From DASRAJ01 sp039920305 (GTDB taxonomy: Bacteria; Bacteroidota; Bacteroidia; Chitinophagales; UBA10324), in assembly GCA_039920305.1 (NCBI GenBank), contig JBDSEA010000035.1, forward strand, positions 1 through 43,481: a stretch of 43,481 nt of DNA, in the 5' to 3' direction. Position 1 is the first letter of the stretch. The number at the start of each line of letters is the position of its first letter. The notes beneath the pieces are model-generated. The model was given only the letters and a program-made list of their open reading frames with translations. It did no database searches and had not been told where the DNA came from. Made by a program: the position numbers and the translations under genes. Positions 27,218 through 35,437 of the stretch are shown here, piece after piece.

Positions 27218-28201
27218 CTATTTTATCCTGTAGCCCAGTACCATTTTAATTTTTTCAGGAGTATAAATTAACTGCGACTTATTGTTAAGAGCTATATCAT
27301 TGATATCCAGACTGTATGAAAGCAGGGCATAAAAAATATTTCCCGCATACCCGATTGAATTACGGGTGATTAGCTTGGGTGAAAAAGTTACAGGGCTGCC
27401 GAGGATATGGGTAGAATCACTGATGGTTTCCCCGATGTTCAATGCAAGCCCGGGGGTAAGCGAGGCCATGATAAAAAACCGCGCCGGGAGTACAAGTGTG
27501 TAAGCATAGCCAGCCGTTATTCCACCACTAAAAAAATTCGCATTCGAGAAAAGGTCATCGGAATTAAAGCCGGATCTGAATGCCGCAGGGAGAATGGTGG
27601 TATCGTTTCCGCTCACGTTGTAACTGGTGAAAAAAAGGCCGGCCATCGGCGAGCCCGCACTCTTTTTTTGAACCTGAGTTCCTATAAATGGCGCATTAAA
27701 GGAATATCGCGTGTAATTGAAGAGGTAATCATAATTAATCCCAAAATTAAAGACGCGGATATCATTACGTAATGTCTTACTGTCATCAGGTCCAACAGCC
27801 ACATATCCCTTATTAACTTGCAGCATGATATCTGCCACATGCTGCTTATTATAAATGGCCCCTATGAAATTTAACCCTGTTGTCTTTTGATCAGTAATTT
27901 CACTTTGTGTTAAAACGGTAATACCCAGATCCAATGCAAGGTTATTGTAAGAAACTCCGATGCCGGTTGCAATTTTGGTTTCAGGAAAAAAAGAAACCCG
28001 GTCGCTCCAGTTGGTATTGAACATATAGAATCGATTCTCCTTTGAAACCGCATATACACGCGCGCTCCATTTGCTTGCCTGCTTATTGATATAATTGGAA
28101 TCAACAGGCTTGTTCTCGAAAAGAATTTGTGATAAGACTTTTTGCCTGTCAGCTATGATTAGAACAGCCATGCAGAGTAAAAATTTGAAAAAGTAATTCA
28201 T
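27218..28201 (-). CDS. DUF4421-like exported barrel protein
   Basis: 327 residues from ATG 28201 (MNYFFKFLLCMAVLIIADRQ), which leaves a normal signal peptide; the longer start at 28243 adds 14 residues in front of it. The mature part has alternating beta patterns: KWSARVYAVSKENRFYMFN, KIATGIGVSYNNLALDLGI, FNFGINYDYLFNYTRYSFNAPF, NSIGYAGNIFYALLSYSLDINDI, ending MVLGYRIK. These resemble the DUF4421 family of predicted outer-membrane barrels in Bacteroidota. A PorP/SprF assignment was considered but the family signatures are absent. Function unknown. The upstream 287 nt to the ROK gene hold no recognisable gene. Confidence 0.75.
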   Translation of the reverse strand: MNYFFKFLLCMAVLIIADRQKVLSQILFENKPVDSNYINKQASKWSARVYAVSKENRFYMFNTNWSDRVSFFPETKIATGIGVSYNNLALDLGITVLTQSEITDQKTTGLNFIGAIYNKQHVADIMLQVNKGYVAVGPDDSKTLRNDIRVFNFGINYDYLFNYTRYSFNAPFIGTQVQKKSAGSPMAGLFFTSYNVSGNDTTILPAAFRSGFNSDDLFSNANFFSGGITAGYAYTLVLPARFFIMASLTPGLALNIGETISDSTHILGSPVTFSPKLITRNSIGYAGNIFYALLSYSLDINDIALNNKSQLIYTPEKIKMVLGYRIK

Positions 28202-28488
28202 AGTTGAATTGAGGATTTGGAAGCTGTCAAATGCAATCATCATTCCTTAACCACACGGACAATAAAGTTTAAAGTGATCAATGTAGCTGAAGTTTTCATT
28301 GAAAATATCGCTGTTAAGCTCACAAAGGTGCGATTTTATTACACGAAAATTTCATCACACAAGAGCAAGGCATTTGTTTATTTGCTTACTTGCCCTGATG
28401 GAAGGTTGCGGCATTAAATTTATCATGAAATTTTTTTATCAGTATCTGACAGGGGATAATCCTCAGTTGTGATTAACCGATCAAATCC

Positions 28489-29448
28489 TCATTTTCCATA
28501 TTTCTTCAGCTCATTCCACATCAGTGATGCCGCACCAAGAATACCGGCCTCATTTTCAGGAAGGGCGGATGGAAGGATTTTGGTTTTTCCTTTATATACA
28601 TTCAGGATATTTTTTCGAAAACTTTTTGTCACAGGCTTAAATATGGCATCACCGCTTTGCGTTAGTCCCCCGAATAAAAATATTGCCTCAGGGCTTGTAT
28701 AGCAGCATGCATTGGCCAGTGCAATTCCAAGAACATGACCGGTAAATTCAAAGGCCTGCCTGGCCTCTGCTTCCCCGCGCTTAAATTTTTCATAAATAAA
28801 TTTTGAGCTCACCTCCTCCCGGGGAATACTTAACTTGCTTATTGATTGATCGATGATTTCCAGATACGTTCGGGTAATCCCTGTGGCAGAACAGTATTGC
28901 TCAAGGCACCCTCTTCTTCCGCACCCGCAATGCCTTCCATTTTCGTAGACAATAGTATGCCCCATCTCTCCGGCAAAACCATCATGGCCATAAACAATTC
29001 TGCCATCTACAACTATTCCGCTTCCGAGCCCCGTTCCCAGCGTGATGAAATAAAAATGCCTCATGTGTTTAGCTCCGCCGAAAATCATTTCCCCAATCGC
29101 TGCGGCCTTGGCATCGTTTGTAAGTGCCACAGGAAGATGAGCAGCATCCATAAAAAGCTTAGCCATCGGAATGATTCCCTTCCACGGCAGGTTTGGAGCA
29201 AACCCGATGGTACCTGAATAATAATTTCCATTGGGTGAGCCTATGCCGATTCCCTGCAATTCTGCCCCTTCTATTTTTTGTGCTTCACTTAAAATAATTT
29301 TGGTTATTGACGCAACAAATTTTTCAGCATTTGGGAATTTCTTGGTTGGAAGACTATCATGTATTAAAACCTTTCCGTTTTCATTAACCAACCCATATTT
29401 GATATTTGTTCCGCCAATATCAATACCTGCTACAATTTTAATTTCCAT
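28489..29448 (-). CDS. ROK-family sugar kinase (glucokinase-like)
   Basis: 319 residues. ATP-binding start AGIDIGGTNIKYGLVNENG, catalytic Asp region LPVALTNDAKAAAIGEMIFGGAK, GTGLGSGIVVDGRIVYGHDGFAGEMGH, and the zinc-binding CGCGRRGCLEQYCSATGI motif mark a ROK enzyme. ROK kinases phosphorylate glucose or N-acetyl-hexosamines; the exact sugar is not settled by sequence. The N-terminal DNA-binding domain found in ROK repressors is missing, so this is an enzyme. It has no sugar-specific neighbour, although a FucP-type permease lies elsewhere in the window. It shares the minus strand with the M43 protease gene upstream. Confidence 0.94.
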   Translation of the reverse strand: MEIKIVAGIDIGGTNIKYGLVNENGKVLIHDSLPTKKFPNAEKFVASITKIILSEAQKIEGAELQGIGIGSPNGNYYSGTIGFAPNLPWKGIIPMAKLFMDAAHLPVALTNDAKAAAIGEMIFGGAKHMRHFYFITLGTGLGSGIVVDGRIVYGHDGFAGEMGHTIVYENGRHCGCGRRGCLEQYCSATGITRTYLEIIDQSISKLSIPREEVSSKFIYEKFKRGEAEARQAFEFTGHVLGIALANACCYTSPEAIFLFGGLTQSGDAIFKPVTKSFRKNILNVYKGKTKILPSALPENEAGILGAASLMWNELKKYGK

Positions 29449-29593
29449 CGCTGTGAATTCTGTAAATGCTCTTTTTTGCTACATTTTAATTTATGGGTTC
29501 AAAACATTTCATACCTCTGTTTCAGCTTTAACCCATTATGAATTCAGGCTCCCGCAATTTAGATTGAATGCCCCTGTACATGTATCATTAAGT

Positions 29594-30931
29594 TTAGGAG
29601 CCAATGGTATGCTTTACATTCTGTACTACTGCACCATTAATCATTTTAATTATGGGCTTATGTTTTTTCCTTGTAGAAATTTTAATCCCTTCGAAGGAAT
29701 CGCTGCAGCGTGAAGTAACAACACATCCTTCTAATATCAGTGTTGCCCGGGGATATAAAATAATTTCTCCCCTTGGGGGAAGTGAAAGGGTGCAACGGAC
29801 AGTTAGTGTCGCGTTGTTCTCCACTATCAGATCACCATACTGATCTCTGGATCCGTTCCATTCCACATTTTCACCACTATGAATGATGGTTGTTTTTGAA
29901 GAATCATATTCACACCACCGGGGTTCCGCATATTTTCCCACAGAGCGATTATTATAAAAGTTCTGAATCACCTTGCTGATCTGACAGGGTGAAAGTGCAT
30001 TTTTATAAGCATTATAATCCATTACATTATTTGAAACCTCCTGACATCCCTGTGGCTCGTTAAAATTCCAGCAGCCGGGATTTTTTGGAGTATCATCACA
30101 CCCATCATCCATATTCCAGGTATGCTGAAGACCCAGGCAGTGACCAAGCTCGTGATTCAACAACCCCGCAGCATCCCATGTGGTAAACCGGAAAGTATCA
30201 CCCCGCTGGGTAATATTCGGATGCTTCCAGATATAATAGCTACCTGCGAGCTTGGCCCAGTTGCCAAGACCAACACCATCATTTGAAGCTTTGTAGGTAG
30301 GACTTATTAAGCTATCCGGGCAATGCTCAATGAGGAAAATATTAATGACAGAATCTTTTTGCAATCCATATTTTTTGTATTGACGCTGGTCAAAAACGCT
30401 GTTCAGCTGTTTGCCCCGGGCTTTTTTATTCATGCAGAACAATGAATCATCGGCATGAAAATAAATACCATCGTCATTTGAATTATTTGGAACCCCGGTT
30501 AACACAAATCGAAAGGGAACCGGCAGTGCAGGATTATCATGCCCATGAGGAAGCATCATCCTTGTATTATTACCCAGTCGCTGATTAGCATCCTGTACCA
30601 TTTGCCTGACCCATTTCCGCCCCTCACCCTCAGAAAAATTATTTTGCCCTATTGCATCCTGCATCACATGCACATTAATGCGTACATAAAACATGGGAGT
30701 ATATTCAGGATGCAGGGAATCAGGAAGGTAGCTTGACCCTTCACTGCAAGATCTGGAAATTATTCTTCGCTTGCTCGAATCAATAGTCACATCAGCAATC
30801 GTAGCAAAACGCTGTGTCGTTTTCTGCGCAATCAGCTCACGCGGTAAAGTGGAAAGAAAAATAATGATGAAAAGAAAAATTTTCTCTGTCCCGCTGAAAG
30901 GATTATGAATAATCAACCTCAGTGTTTTCAC
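29594..30931 (-). CDS. Secreted M43 (pappalysin-like) zinc metalloprotease
   Basis: Coded from GTG 30931 (about 445 residues); a TTG at 30964 would lengthen it but overlaps the promoter box, so GTG is preferred. A hydrophobic signal stretch (IFLFIIIFLSTLPRELIAQ) leads into a protease domain with LLNHELGHCLGLQHTWN, the extended HExxHxxGxxH zinc motif, then DTPKNPGC and NVMDYN (Met-turn), diagnostic of M43 cytophagalysin/pappalysin peptidases. About 105 further residues form a beta-rich tail (ENNATLTVRCTLSLPPRGEIILYP...) that in homologues continues much longer; no T9SS domain is present here. Possible truncation. It likely degrades extracellular protein. Confidence 0.85.
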   Translation of the reverse strand: MKTLRLIIHNPFSGTEKIFLFIIIFLSTLPRELIAQKTTQRFATIADVTIDSSKRRIISRSCSEGSSYLPDSLHPEYTPMFYVRINVHVMQDAIGQNNFSEGEGRKWVRQMVQDANQRLGNNTRMMLPHGHDNPALPVPFRFVLTGVPNNSNDDGIYFHADDSLFCMNKKARGKQLNSVFDQRQYKKYGLQKDSVINIFLIEHCPDSLISPTYKASNDGVGLGNWAKLAGSYYIWKHPNITQRGDTFRFTTWDAAGLLNHELGHCLGLQHTWNMDDGCDDTPKNPGCWNFNEPQGCQEVSNNVMDYNAYKNALSPCQISKVIQNFYNNRSVGKYAEPRWCEYDSSKTTIIHSGENVEWNGSRDQYGDLIVENNATLTVRCTLSLPPRGEIILYPRATLILEGCVVTSRCSDSFEGIKISTRKKHKPIIKMINGAVVQNVKHTIGS

Positions 30932-30961
30932 AATATGGCTAACAGTTAGGTTATGAATTGA

Positions 30962-30969
30962 CAAAACTA
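30962..30969 (-). promoter_or_regulatory. -7 promoter box for the M43 protease gene
   Basis: The minus strand reads TAGTTTTG here, matching TAnnTTTG. It covers the alternative TTG start at 30964, which makes the GTG start 30 nt downstream (30931) the better choice. No -33 TTG is clear. Confidence 0.5.
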
Positions 30970-31015
30970 TTCCCTTCCGCTAATCTTTAATCATGTTTAA
31001 TCCCGGGTGTTCTTT

Positions 31016-31023
31016 TAAGTTTG
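31016..31023 (+). promoter_or_regulatory. -7 promoter box for the TPR lipoprotein gene
   Basis: TAAGTTTG matches TAnnTTTG and ends 16 nt before the ATG. It lies back to back with the protease promoter about 50 nt away, so the two genes are divergently transcribed from a short intergenic space. Confidence 0.55.
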
Positions 31024-31039
31024 TGTTTAAATATTTTTT

Positions 31040-31573
31040 ATGAGTAAAATAATTCTTGCATTTGTGACAATGGTGCTCATGAGCTGTAACTTTCATGATC
31101 AGAGAAAGAATGATGCGACAGAAGCTTTGACTAAAGCAAATCAATTACTAATGGCTAATCATTCTGACACCTTAGCCGTAAAAAACGCACAGGAAGCTGT
31201 TCGGGCATTTGTAAATAGATTTCCTGAAGATACAGTTAGTCCTTTCCTGCTGTTCGAGCTTGCACTCGTTTATGAAAAACAAAGACAATATGATTCTACA
31301 ATAAAAACTCTTGATAAAATCTATTCTTTCTATCCGCACTCGAAGCAAGCCGGCAAAGCCGTTTTTCTACAAGGATTTTTATACGCGAACGTGCTGAACA
31401 AGCTGGACAAGGCCAAAGAATTGTATCAGCTGTATCTTGAAAAATATTCATCTTCAGATTCTAAGATGACCAATGATGTGAAAATGGAAATACAGAATCT
31501 CGGTAAAAGCCCTGACCAGATTTTGAAAGAGATTCAGGAGAAAGCAAAGATGGATTCCGCGCAGGCATCTTAG
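31040..31573 (+). CDS. TPR-containing outer-membrane-type lipoprotein
   Basis: 177 residues. MSKIILAFVTMVLMSC ends in a lipobox (L-M-S-C, Cys at about 16), so the protein should be lipidated. The mature part is helical with tetratricopeptide-like pairs: DTLAVKNAQEAVRAFVNRFPED, SPFLLFELALVYEKQRQYDSTIKTLDKIYSFYPHSKQA and FLQGFLYANVLNKLDKAKELYQLYLEKYSSSD. This resembles BamD/YfiO-like or other TPR lipoproteins, but is much shorter than BamD. It probably serves as a scaffold in the periplasm or at the outer membrane. It converges with folP, 29 nt apart. Confidence 0.82.
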   Translation: MSKIILAFVTMVLMSCNFHDQRKNDATEALTKANQLLMANHSDTLAVKNAQEAVRAFVNRFPEDTVSPFLLFELALVYEKQRQYDSTIKTLDKIYSFYPHSKQAGKAVFLQGFLYANVLNKLDKAKELYQLYLEKYSSSDSKMTNDVKMEIQNLGKSPDQILKEIQEKAKMDSAQAS

Positions 31574-31602
31574 TGATTTGATTTGATGCTGGCATTTATC
31601 TT

Positions 31603-32466
31603 TTAGTAATCTTTCATTTTTTCAATAAGCTGAATCGTTTCCCGCGCTTCTTTTACATCATGTACCCGAAGCAGTTTCGCACCCTTCATCAGTGCAATTG
31701 CATTGATAGCCGTTGTTCCATTGAGTGCGTTGTGAGGGTTTACTTTAAGCACATTACAAATCATTGATTTTCTCGATAACCCTGCAAGCATTGGCAAGCC
31801 AAAAATTTTGAAGACATCGAGATGATTCAGAAGCCCGAAATTATGTTCGACGGTTTTACCGAACCCAAACCCGGGATCAACAATGATGTCGTACATTCCA
31901 AGTTCATTGAGTTTTAATATTTTTTCCTTTAGGAAATCAAAAACTTCTTTTACCACACCTCCATCATCTAATCCAGATTCGTTATAGACAGGATTGAATT
32001 GCATCGTTAACGGGGTGCCCTGCATGTGCATCAAAACATATGGAACCTTTAGTTTGGAAATCACCGAAAGAAGATTTTTATCAAATCTTCCACCAGAAAT
32101 ATCATTAACCATGGAGGCACCTGCCTGTACCGCTTCCTCAGCAACTTTGCCTCGCCAGGTATCCACAGAAATAATTGATTCAGGAAAATTCTTGTGAATG
32201 CTTTCTATTGCCGGAATCACACGCATTAATTCTGTTGATTCCGAAATTTCCTGACTGCCAGGTCTTGATGACATTCCACCGGTATCCAGTATCGCCGCAC
32301 CTTCCTCAAGCATTTTTCCGGCAGCAGCAAGGAGCTCTGCATCCGTTTTTAATTTACCGCCATCATAGAATGAATCAGGTGTTACGTTAATAATACCCAT
32401 TACTTGAGGCGTTGATAGATCGAGCAATCGCCCGCGGCAATTCAAAAGTGTTTTATACAAAATCAT
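31603..32466 (-). CDS. folP: Dihydropteroate synthase
   Basis: 287 residues. It condenses 6-hydroxymethyl-dihydropterin pyrophosphate with p-aminobenzoate, the step after HPPK. The signature VMGIINVTPDSFYDGGK near the start and ILDTGGMSSRPGS, VNDISGGRFD, VDPGFGFGKTVEHNFGLL, and the late LAGLSRKSMI are all present; the family's more common D-x-GGxSTRPG reads DTGGMSSRPG here. Length is standard. It is divergent from the DUF1599-BT_3928 pair, an arrangement I recall as conserved in Bacteroidota. folK is 27 kb away in this window. No antibiotic-resistance-type change is claimed from sequence. Confidence 0.95.
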   Translation of the reverse strand: MILYKTLLNCRGRLLDLSTPQVMGIINVTPDSFYDGGKLKTDAELLAAAGKMLEEGAAILDTGGMSSRPGSQEISESTELMRVIPAIESIHKNFPESIISVDTWRGKVAEEAVQAGASMVNDISGGRFDKNLLSVISKLKVPYVLMHMQGTPLTMQFNPVYNESGLDDGGVVKEVFDFLKEKILKLNELGMYDIIVDPGFGFGKTVEHNFGLLNHLDVFKIFGLPMLAGLSRKSMICNVLKVNPHNALNGTTAINAIALMKGAKLLRVHDVKEARETIQLIEKMKDY

Positions 32467-32563
32467 TGTATTTTTCGCAACAAAGTGGAATCCGGCATTT
32501 GAAAAAAACCTGATCCCTGGTGCACTTAAATGCTTTGCCCGGTTTTCATACGTGTTTTTGCAA

Positions 32564-33160
32564 ATGCGTCATTCAGGGGTTAGCACTCACTGGTCAAAAG
32601 TATTTTCTAAAACTTTGGAAAGCAAGACAACACTACAATTTGACGGCGAAGCAAAAGTTTGCCGCGATATTTTTTTAAAAAAGGCCACCGATTATGGCAC
32701 ATCCTGGCGTGTACTTCGACTCTCCTCACTTGCAGATCAGATATTCATTAAGGCCCAGCGCATCCGTACCATTGATCTGGCTGATGTAAAAAAAGTTGCC
32801 GAAGAGATGGACAGTGAATTTATAGGAGTCGTGAACTATGCCATTATTGCATTGATTCGGTTGGAAATGGGAGATAGAATTGAAGAAGAAATTCCACCCG
32901 GTACATTAATGAAGTTGTATGATGAAAAAATGATTGCTGCAAAAAATTTAATGTTCGCTAAGAACCACGATTACGGTGAAGCCTGGCGTGACATGCTCAT
33001 CAGTTCCTTCACTGATCTTATCATGATGCGCATTCTGCGTATTCGTCAAATTGCATTTAATGAGGGAAAAACCCTCGTGAGCGAGGGTATTGACGCCAAT
33101 CTCTTTGACATTATCAACTACGCTATTTTTGCCCTCATCAAAATCAGTGAACAGAAATGA
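32564..33160 (+). CDS. DUF1599 protein with two internal repeats
   Basis: About 198 residues if started at ATG 32564; GTG 32552 and TTG 32615 are alternatives, and the conserved part only begins near the TTG. Two similar halves are visible: CRDIFLKKATDYGTSWRVLRLSSLADQIFIKAQRIRTI ending VVNYAIIALIRL, and AKNLMFAKNHDYGEAWRDMLISSFTDLIMMRILRIRQI ending IINYAIFALIKI. Both share K-x2-DYG-x2-WR, S-x2-D, R-I/R and NYA-I-ALI positions. This is the DUF1599 family of Bacteroidota; biochemical role is unknown, and a link to nucleotide metabolism is only suggested by family position near folP. Its TGA overlaps the next gene's ATG (ATGA). Confidence 0.88.
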   Translation: MRHSGVSTHWSKVFSKTLESKTTLQFDGEAKVCRDIFLKKATDYGTSWRVLRLSSLADQIFIKAQRIRTIDLADVKKVAEEMDSEFIGVVNYAIIALIRLEMGDRIEEEIPPGTLMKLYDEKMIAAKNLMFAKNHDYGEAWRDMLISSFTDLIMMRILRIRQIAFNEGKTLVSEGIDANLFDIINYAIFALIKISEQK

Positions 33161-34329
33161 GAATTCTCCTGCGAATTCTGACAATTTTTATCGGAATATT
33201 TTTCATTTTCTCCGGCTTTGTAAAAGGAGTGGATCCGCTTGGTTTTTCCTACAAGCTCGATGAATATTTCGAAGTATTTGCTGATTCCGTTAAAGAAACC
33301 GGATGGCTTTCTTCACTGATGATATGGTGTAAAAACATTTCATTATTCCTATCTGTTTCTATGATTGTGCTTGAGATGGCTCTTGGATGGATGCTGATCT
33401 TTGGAATACATATGCGGCTTACTACCACACTGATGCTGCTATTGATGGTATTTTTTACATTCCTCACCGGCTACTCATGGTATACCGGTAAAATTACCGA
33501 TTGCGGTTGCTTCGGCGATGCCATTCATCTTTCCAATTCAGAAACATTCTATAAAGACGTGGTGCTCACAATTCTTATAGTCGTGATATTTATTTTCCGA
33601 AGAAAAATTACCCCGCTTTTTCCTTCTGCAGCAGGTAATATTGTTATGGCAACAGGAATAGCTGCGTCCATTTTACTCCCTGTTTACTGCCTGCGTCATT
33701 TACCCATCATTGATTTCCGCCCCTACAAAATTGGTAATAATATCCGTGAGGCAATGACTTTGCCTCCAGGATCAAAGCCAACCATTTACAAATCTATTCT
33801 CACATATAAAAACAAAGGCACCGGTGAAGTTAAGGATTATCCGAGTGATAATTTTCCGTGGAATGATTCAGTGTGGGTGGCTAACTGGGAATTTGTTTCA
33901 ACCGGAAATCAGCTTATTCAGGAAGGAGATAAGCCCAGGATCACTGACTTTCATGTGTGGGATGATCAGAATAATGATTTGACCTCTGCAGTACTCGATA
34001 ATCCGGGTTACCATTTCTGGGTTGTAGCATATGATATGAATGCAGCTAACCGGGAATCATTTACCAGACTGGGAGAACTTGCAAAAAAAGCAGAAGAGAG
34101 CAAAATTCAATTCATTGGATTAACGGCAACTCCCTATGAGCAGCTTGATCCCATCCGGCATGAGCTGAATGCGGCTTTTCCTTTTTATTATTCTGACGGA
34201 ACAGTGCTGAAAACCATCATCCGCGCTAACCCCGGGTTGATTTTACTTAAAGGTCCTGTGCCGGTTGCCATGTGGCACTACAATGATTTACCAACCTATA
34301 ATGAAATTTCATCAAAATATTTCCAATGA
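33157..34329 (+). CDS. BT_3928-like DoxX-family membrane protein with thioredoxin-like C-terminal part
   Basis: 390 residues. The first about 150 have four membrane helices (LRILTIFIGIFFIFSGFVKGVDPLGF, then three more) and the KITDCGCFGDAI motif found in DoxX/MauE-like proteins. A further helix comes near 165-180. The C-terminal soluble part (about 270-390: HFWVVAYDMNAANRES..., AFPFYYSDGTVLKTIIRANPGLILL) is thioredoxin-fold-like but lacks the CxxC active site. This two-part architecture is typical of the Bacteroidota BT_3928 family, thought to act in membrane redox or respiration. It is coupled to DUF1599 by a 4-nt overlap. In other Bacteroidota tpiA commonly follows; here it does not. Confidence 0.9.
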   Translation: MRILLRILTIFIGIFFIFSGFVKGVDPLGFSYKLDEYFEVFADSVKETGWLSSLMIWCKNISLFLSVSMIVLEMALGWMLIFGIHMRLTTTLMLLLMVFFTFLTGYSWYTGKITDCGCFGDAIHLSNSETFYKDVVLTILIVVIFIFRRKITPLFPSAAGNIVMATGIAASILLPVYCLRHLPIIDFRPYKIGNNIREAMTLPPGSKPTIYKSILTYKNKGTGEVKDYPSDNFPWNDSVWVANWEFVSTGNQLIQEGDKPRITDFHVWDDQNNDLTSAVLDNPGYHFWVVAYDMNAANRESFTRLGELAKKAEESKIQFIGLTATPYEQLDPIRHELNAAFPFYYSDGTVLKTIIRANPGLILLKGPVPVAMWHYNDLPTYNEISSKYFQ

Positions 34330-34381
34330 AAAAAAAGAACCTTCCTATCTAAATTAAAAGATTCTTAAGCCTAATTAAACT

Positions 34382-34389
34382 TAGATTTG
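34382..34389 (+). promoter_or_regulatory. -7 promoter box for the propeller-gene pair
   Basis: TAGATTTG matches TAnnTTTG and ends 17 nt before the ATG at 34407. The short gap after the BT_3928 gene (77 nt) is AT-rich. No -33 TTG is clear. Confidence 0.5.
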
Positions 34390-34406
34390 CTAAACATGAA
34401 TTTTCA

Positions 34407-35435
34407 ATGTTAAGATCCCTTTCCTTATTCCTTCTTTATTTATTTAATTCCTACGCAAGTTATTCTCAACCCCAGTTTGAGAAGGTTTATCCGATAGCTG
34501 CAAGAGCCACGGATATTGAAAAAACTATTGATAGTAATTATATTGTTCTTGGTGAAATAGATGCGTCGTATAATGATACTTTTGTTCTTATTAAGATTGA
34601 TAAAAATGGAGAAATTTTATGGTCAAAGAAATATTATGATTCCGTTCACTGTGAGGCAACGGATATTATAGAAACACCGGATAGCGGTTTTGCAGTTGCT
34701 GCTGGTATTTTATTTCGATTTGATAAGAATGGTGATCTTTTGTGGCAAAATGAGAAATACAATTGTCCGGTATATTATGTGAAAATGGATACAAATGACG
34801 GTTTTATAGCCTGCGGCCACACCCTGATAAAAGGTGTAATAGTAAAGTATGATTATAATGGTAATATTGATTGGGCACATAAAGATTGGTATTTTGTAAA
34901 TGGTGTTCATCGGTTATCAAATGGGAATTATCTTTTTGCAATAGGATATTATGACGGTTTTCACCTGGTTGAAATGAATACGGAAGAAGATATTATAAAT
35001 GATAATCTTGTAGCAGACATGGAGGTGCAATCTATCACCCCTTTAAGTGACACCACATTTCTATTTACTGGAATATCGACCAATTCAGCTCTTAGAATAA
35101 TTATTACAAATACTACTGGGGATATTAAATTAGACAGGCAATATTTTAATATATATCATTCATATCAGGAGGAGTTTCTATCTTCAGCAATTTTTAAAGA
35201 CGGTAATTATTATATTGTTACTAATATTCCATATCAATGGGGTAATCGTGGAATCCTTTTTAAAATTGATTCCACCGGTGTACCGGGTTTTGCCCGATAT
35301 TATAAATACAATGGGGAACTTCGTAACTTAACAGAATCCTTTGATGGAGGTTTCCTTCTTGCGGGATGGGTTCACATGACATACGATTCGGATATGCAAT
35401 TAATTAAAACTAATATCTTGGGAAAAACACATTAA
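34407..35435 (+). CDS. Secreted beta-propeller-like repeat protein without sorting domain
   Basis: 342 residues, signal peptide MLRSLSLFLLYLFNSYASYSQ. The rest is made of units of about 40-50 residues ending in the pattern K.D.NGE.LWSKKY or FDKNGDLLWQNEKY, separated by IIETPDSGFAVAAG-like turns, as in SBBP/kelch-like propellers of Bacteroidota surface proteins. Family members normally end with a T9SS C-terminal domain, but here the stop follows DMQLIKTNILGKTH, just where the linker to such a domain would start. Only 2 nt separate it from the next secreted gene. The coding DNA is clearly AT-richer than its neighbours. Function unknown. Confidence 0.78.
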   Translation: MLRSLSLFLLYLFNSYASYSQPQFEKVYPIAARATDIEKTIDSNYIVLGEIDASYNDTFVLIKIDKNGEILWSKKYYDSVHCEATDIIETPDSGFAVAAGILFRFDKNGDLLWQNEKYNCPVYYVKMDTNDGFIACGHTLIKGVIVKYDYNGNIDWAHKDWYFVNGVHRLSNGNYLFAIGYYDGFHLVEMNTEEDIINDNLVADMEVQSITPLSDTTFLFTGISTNSALRIIITNTTGDIKLDRQYFNIYHSYQEEFLSSAIFKDGNYYIVTNIPYQWGNRGILFKIDSTGVPGFARYYKYNGELRNLTESFDGGFLLAGWVHMTYDSDMQLIKTNILGKTH

Positions 35436-35437
35436 CT

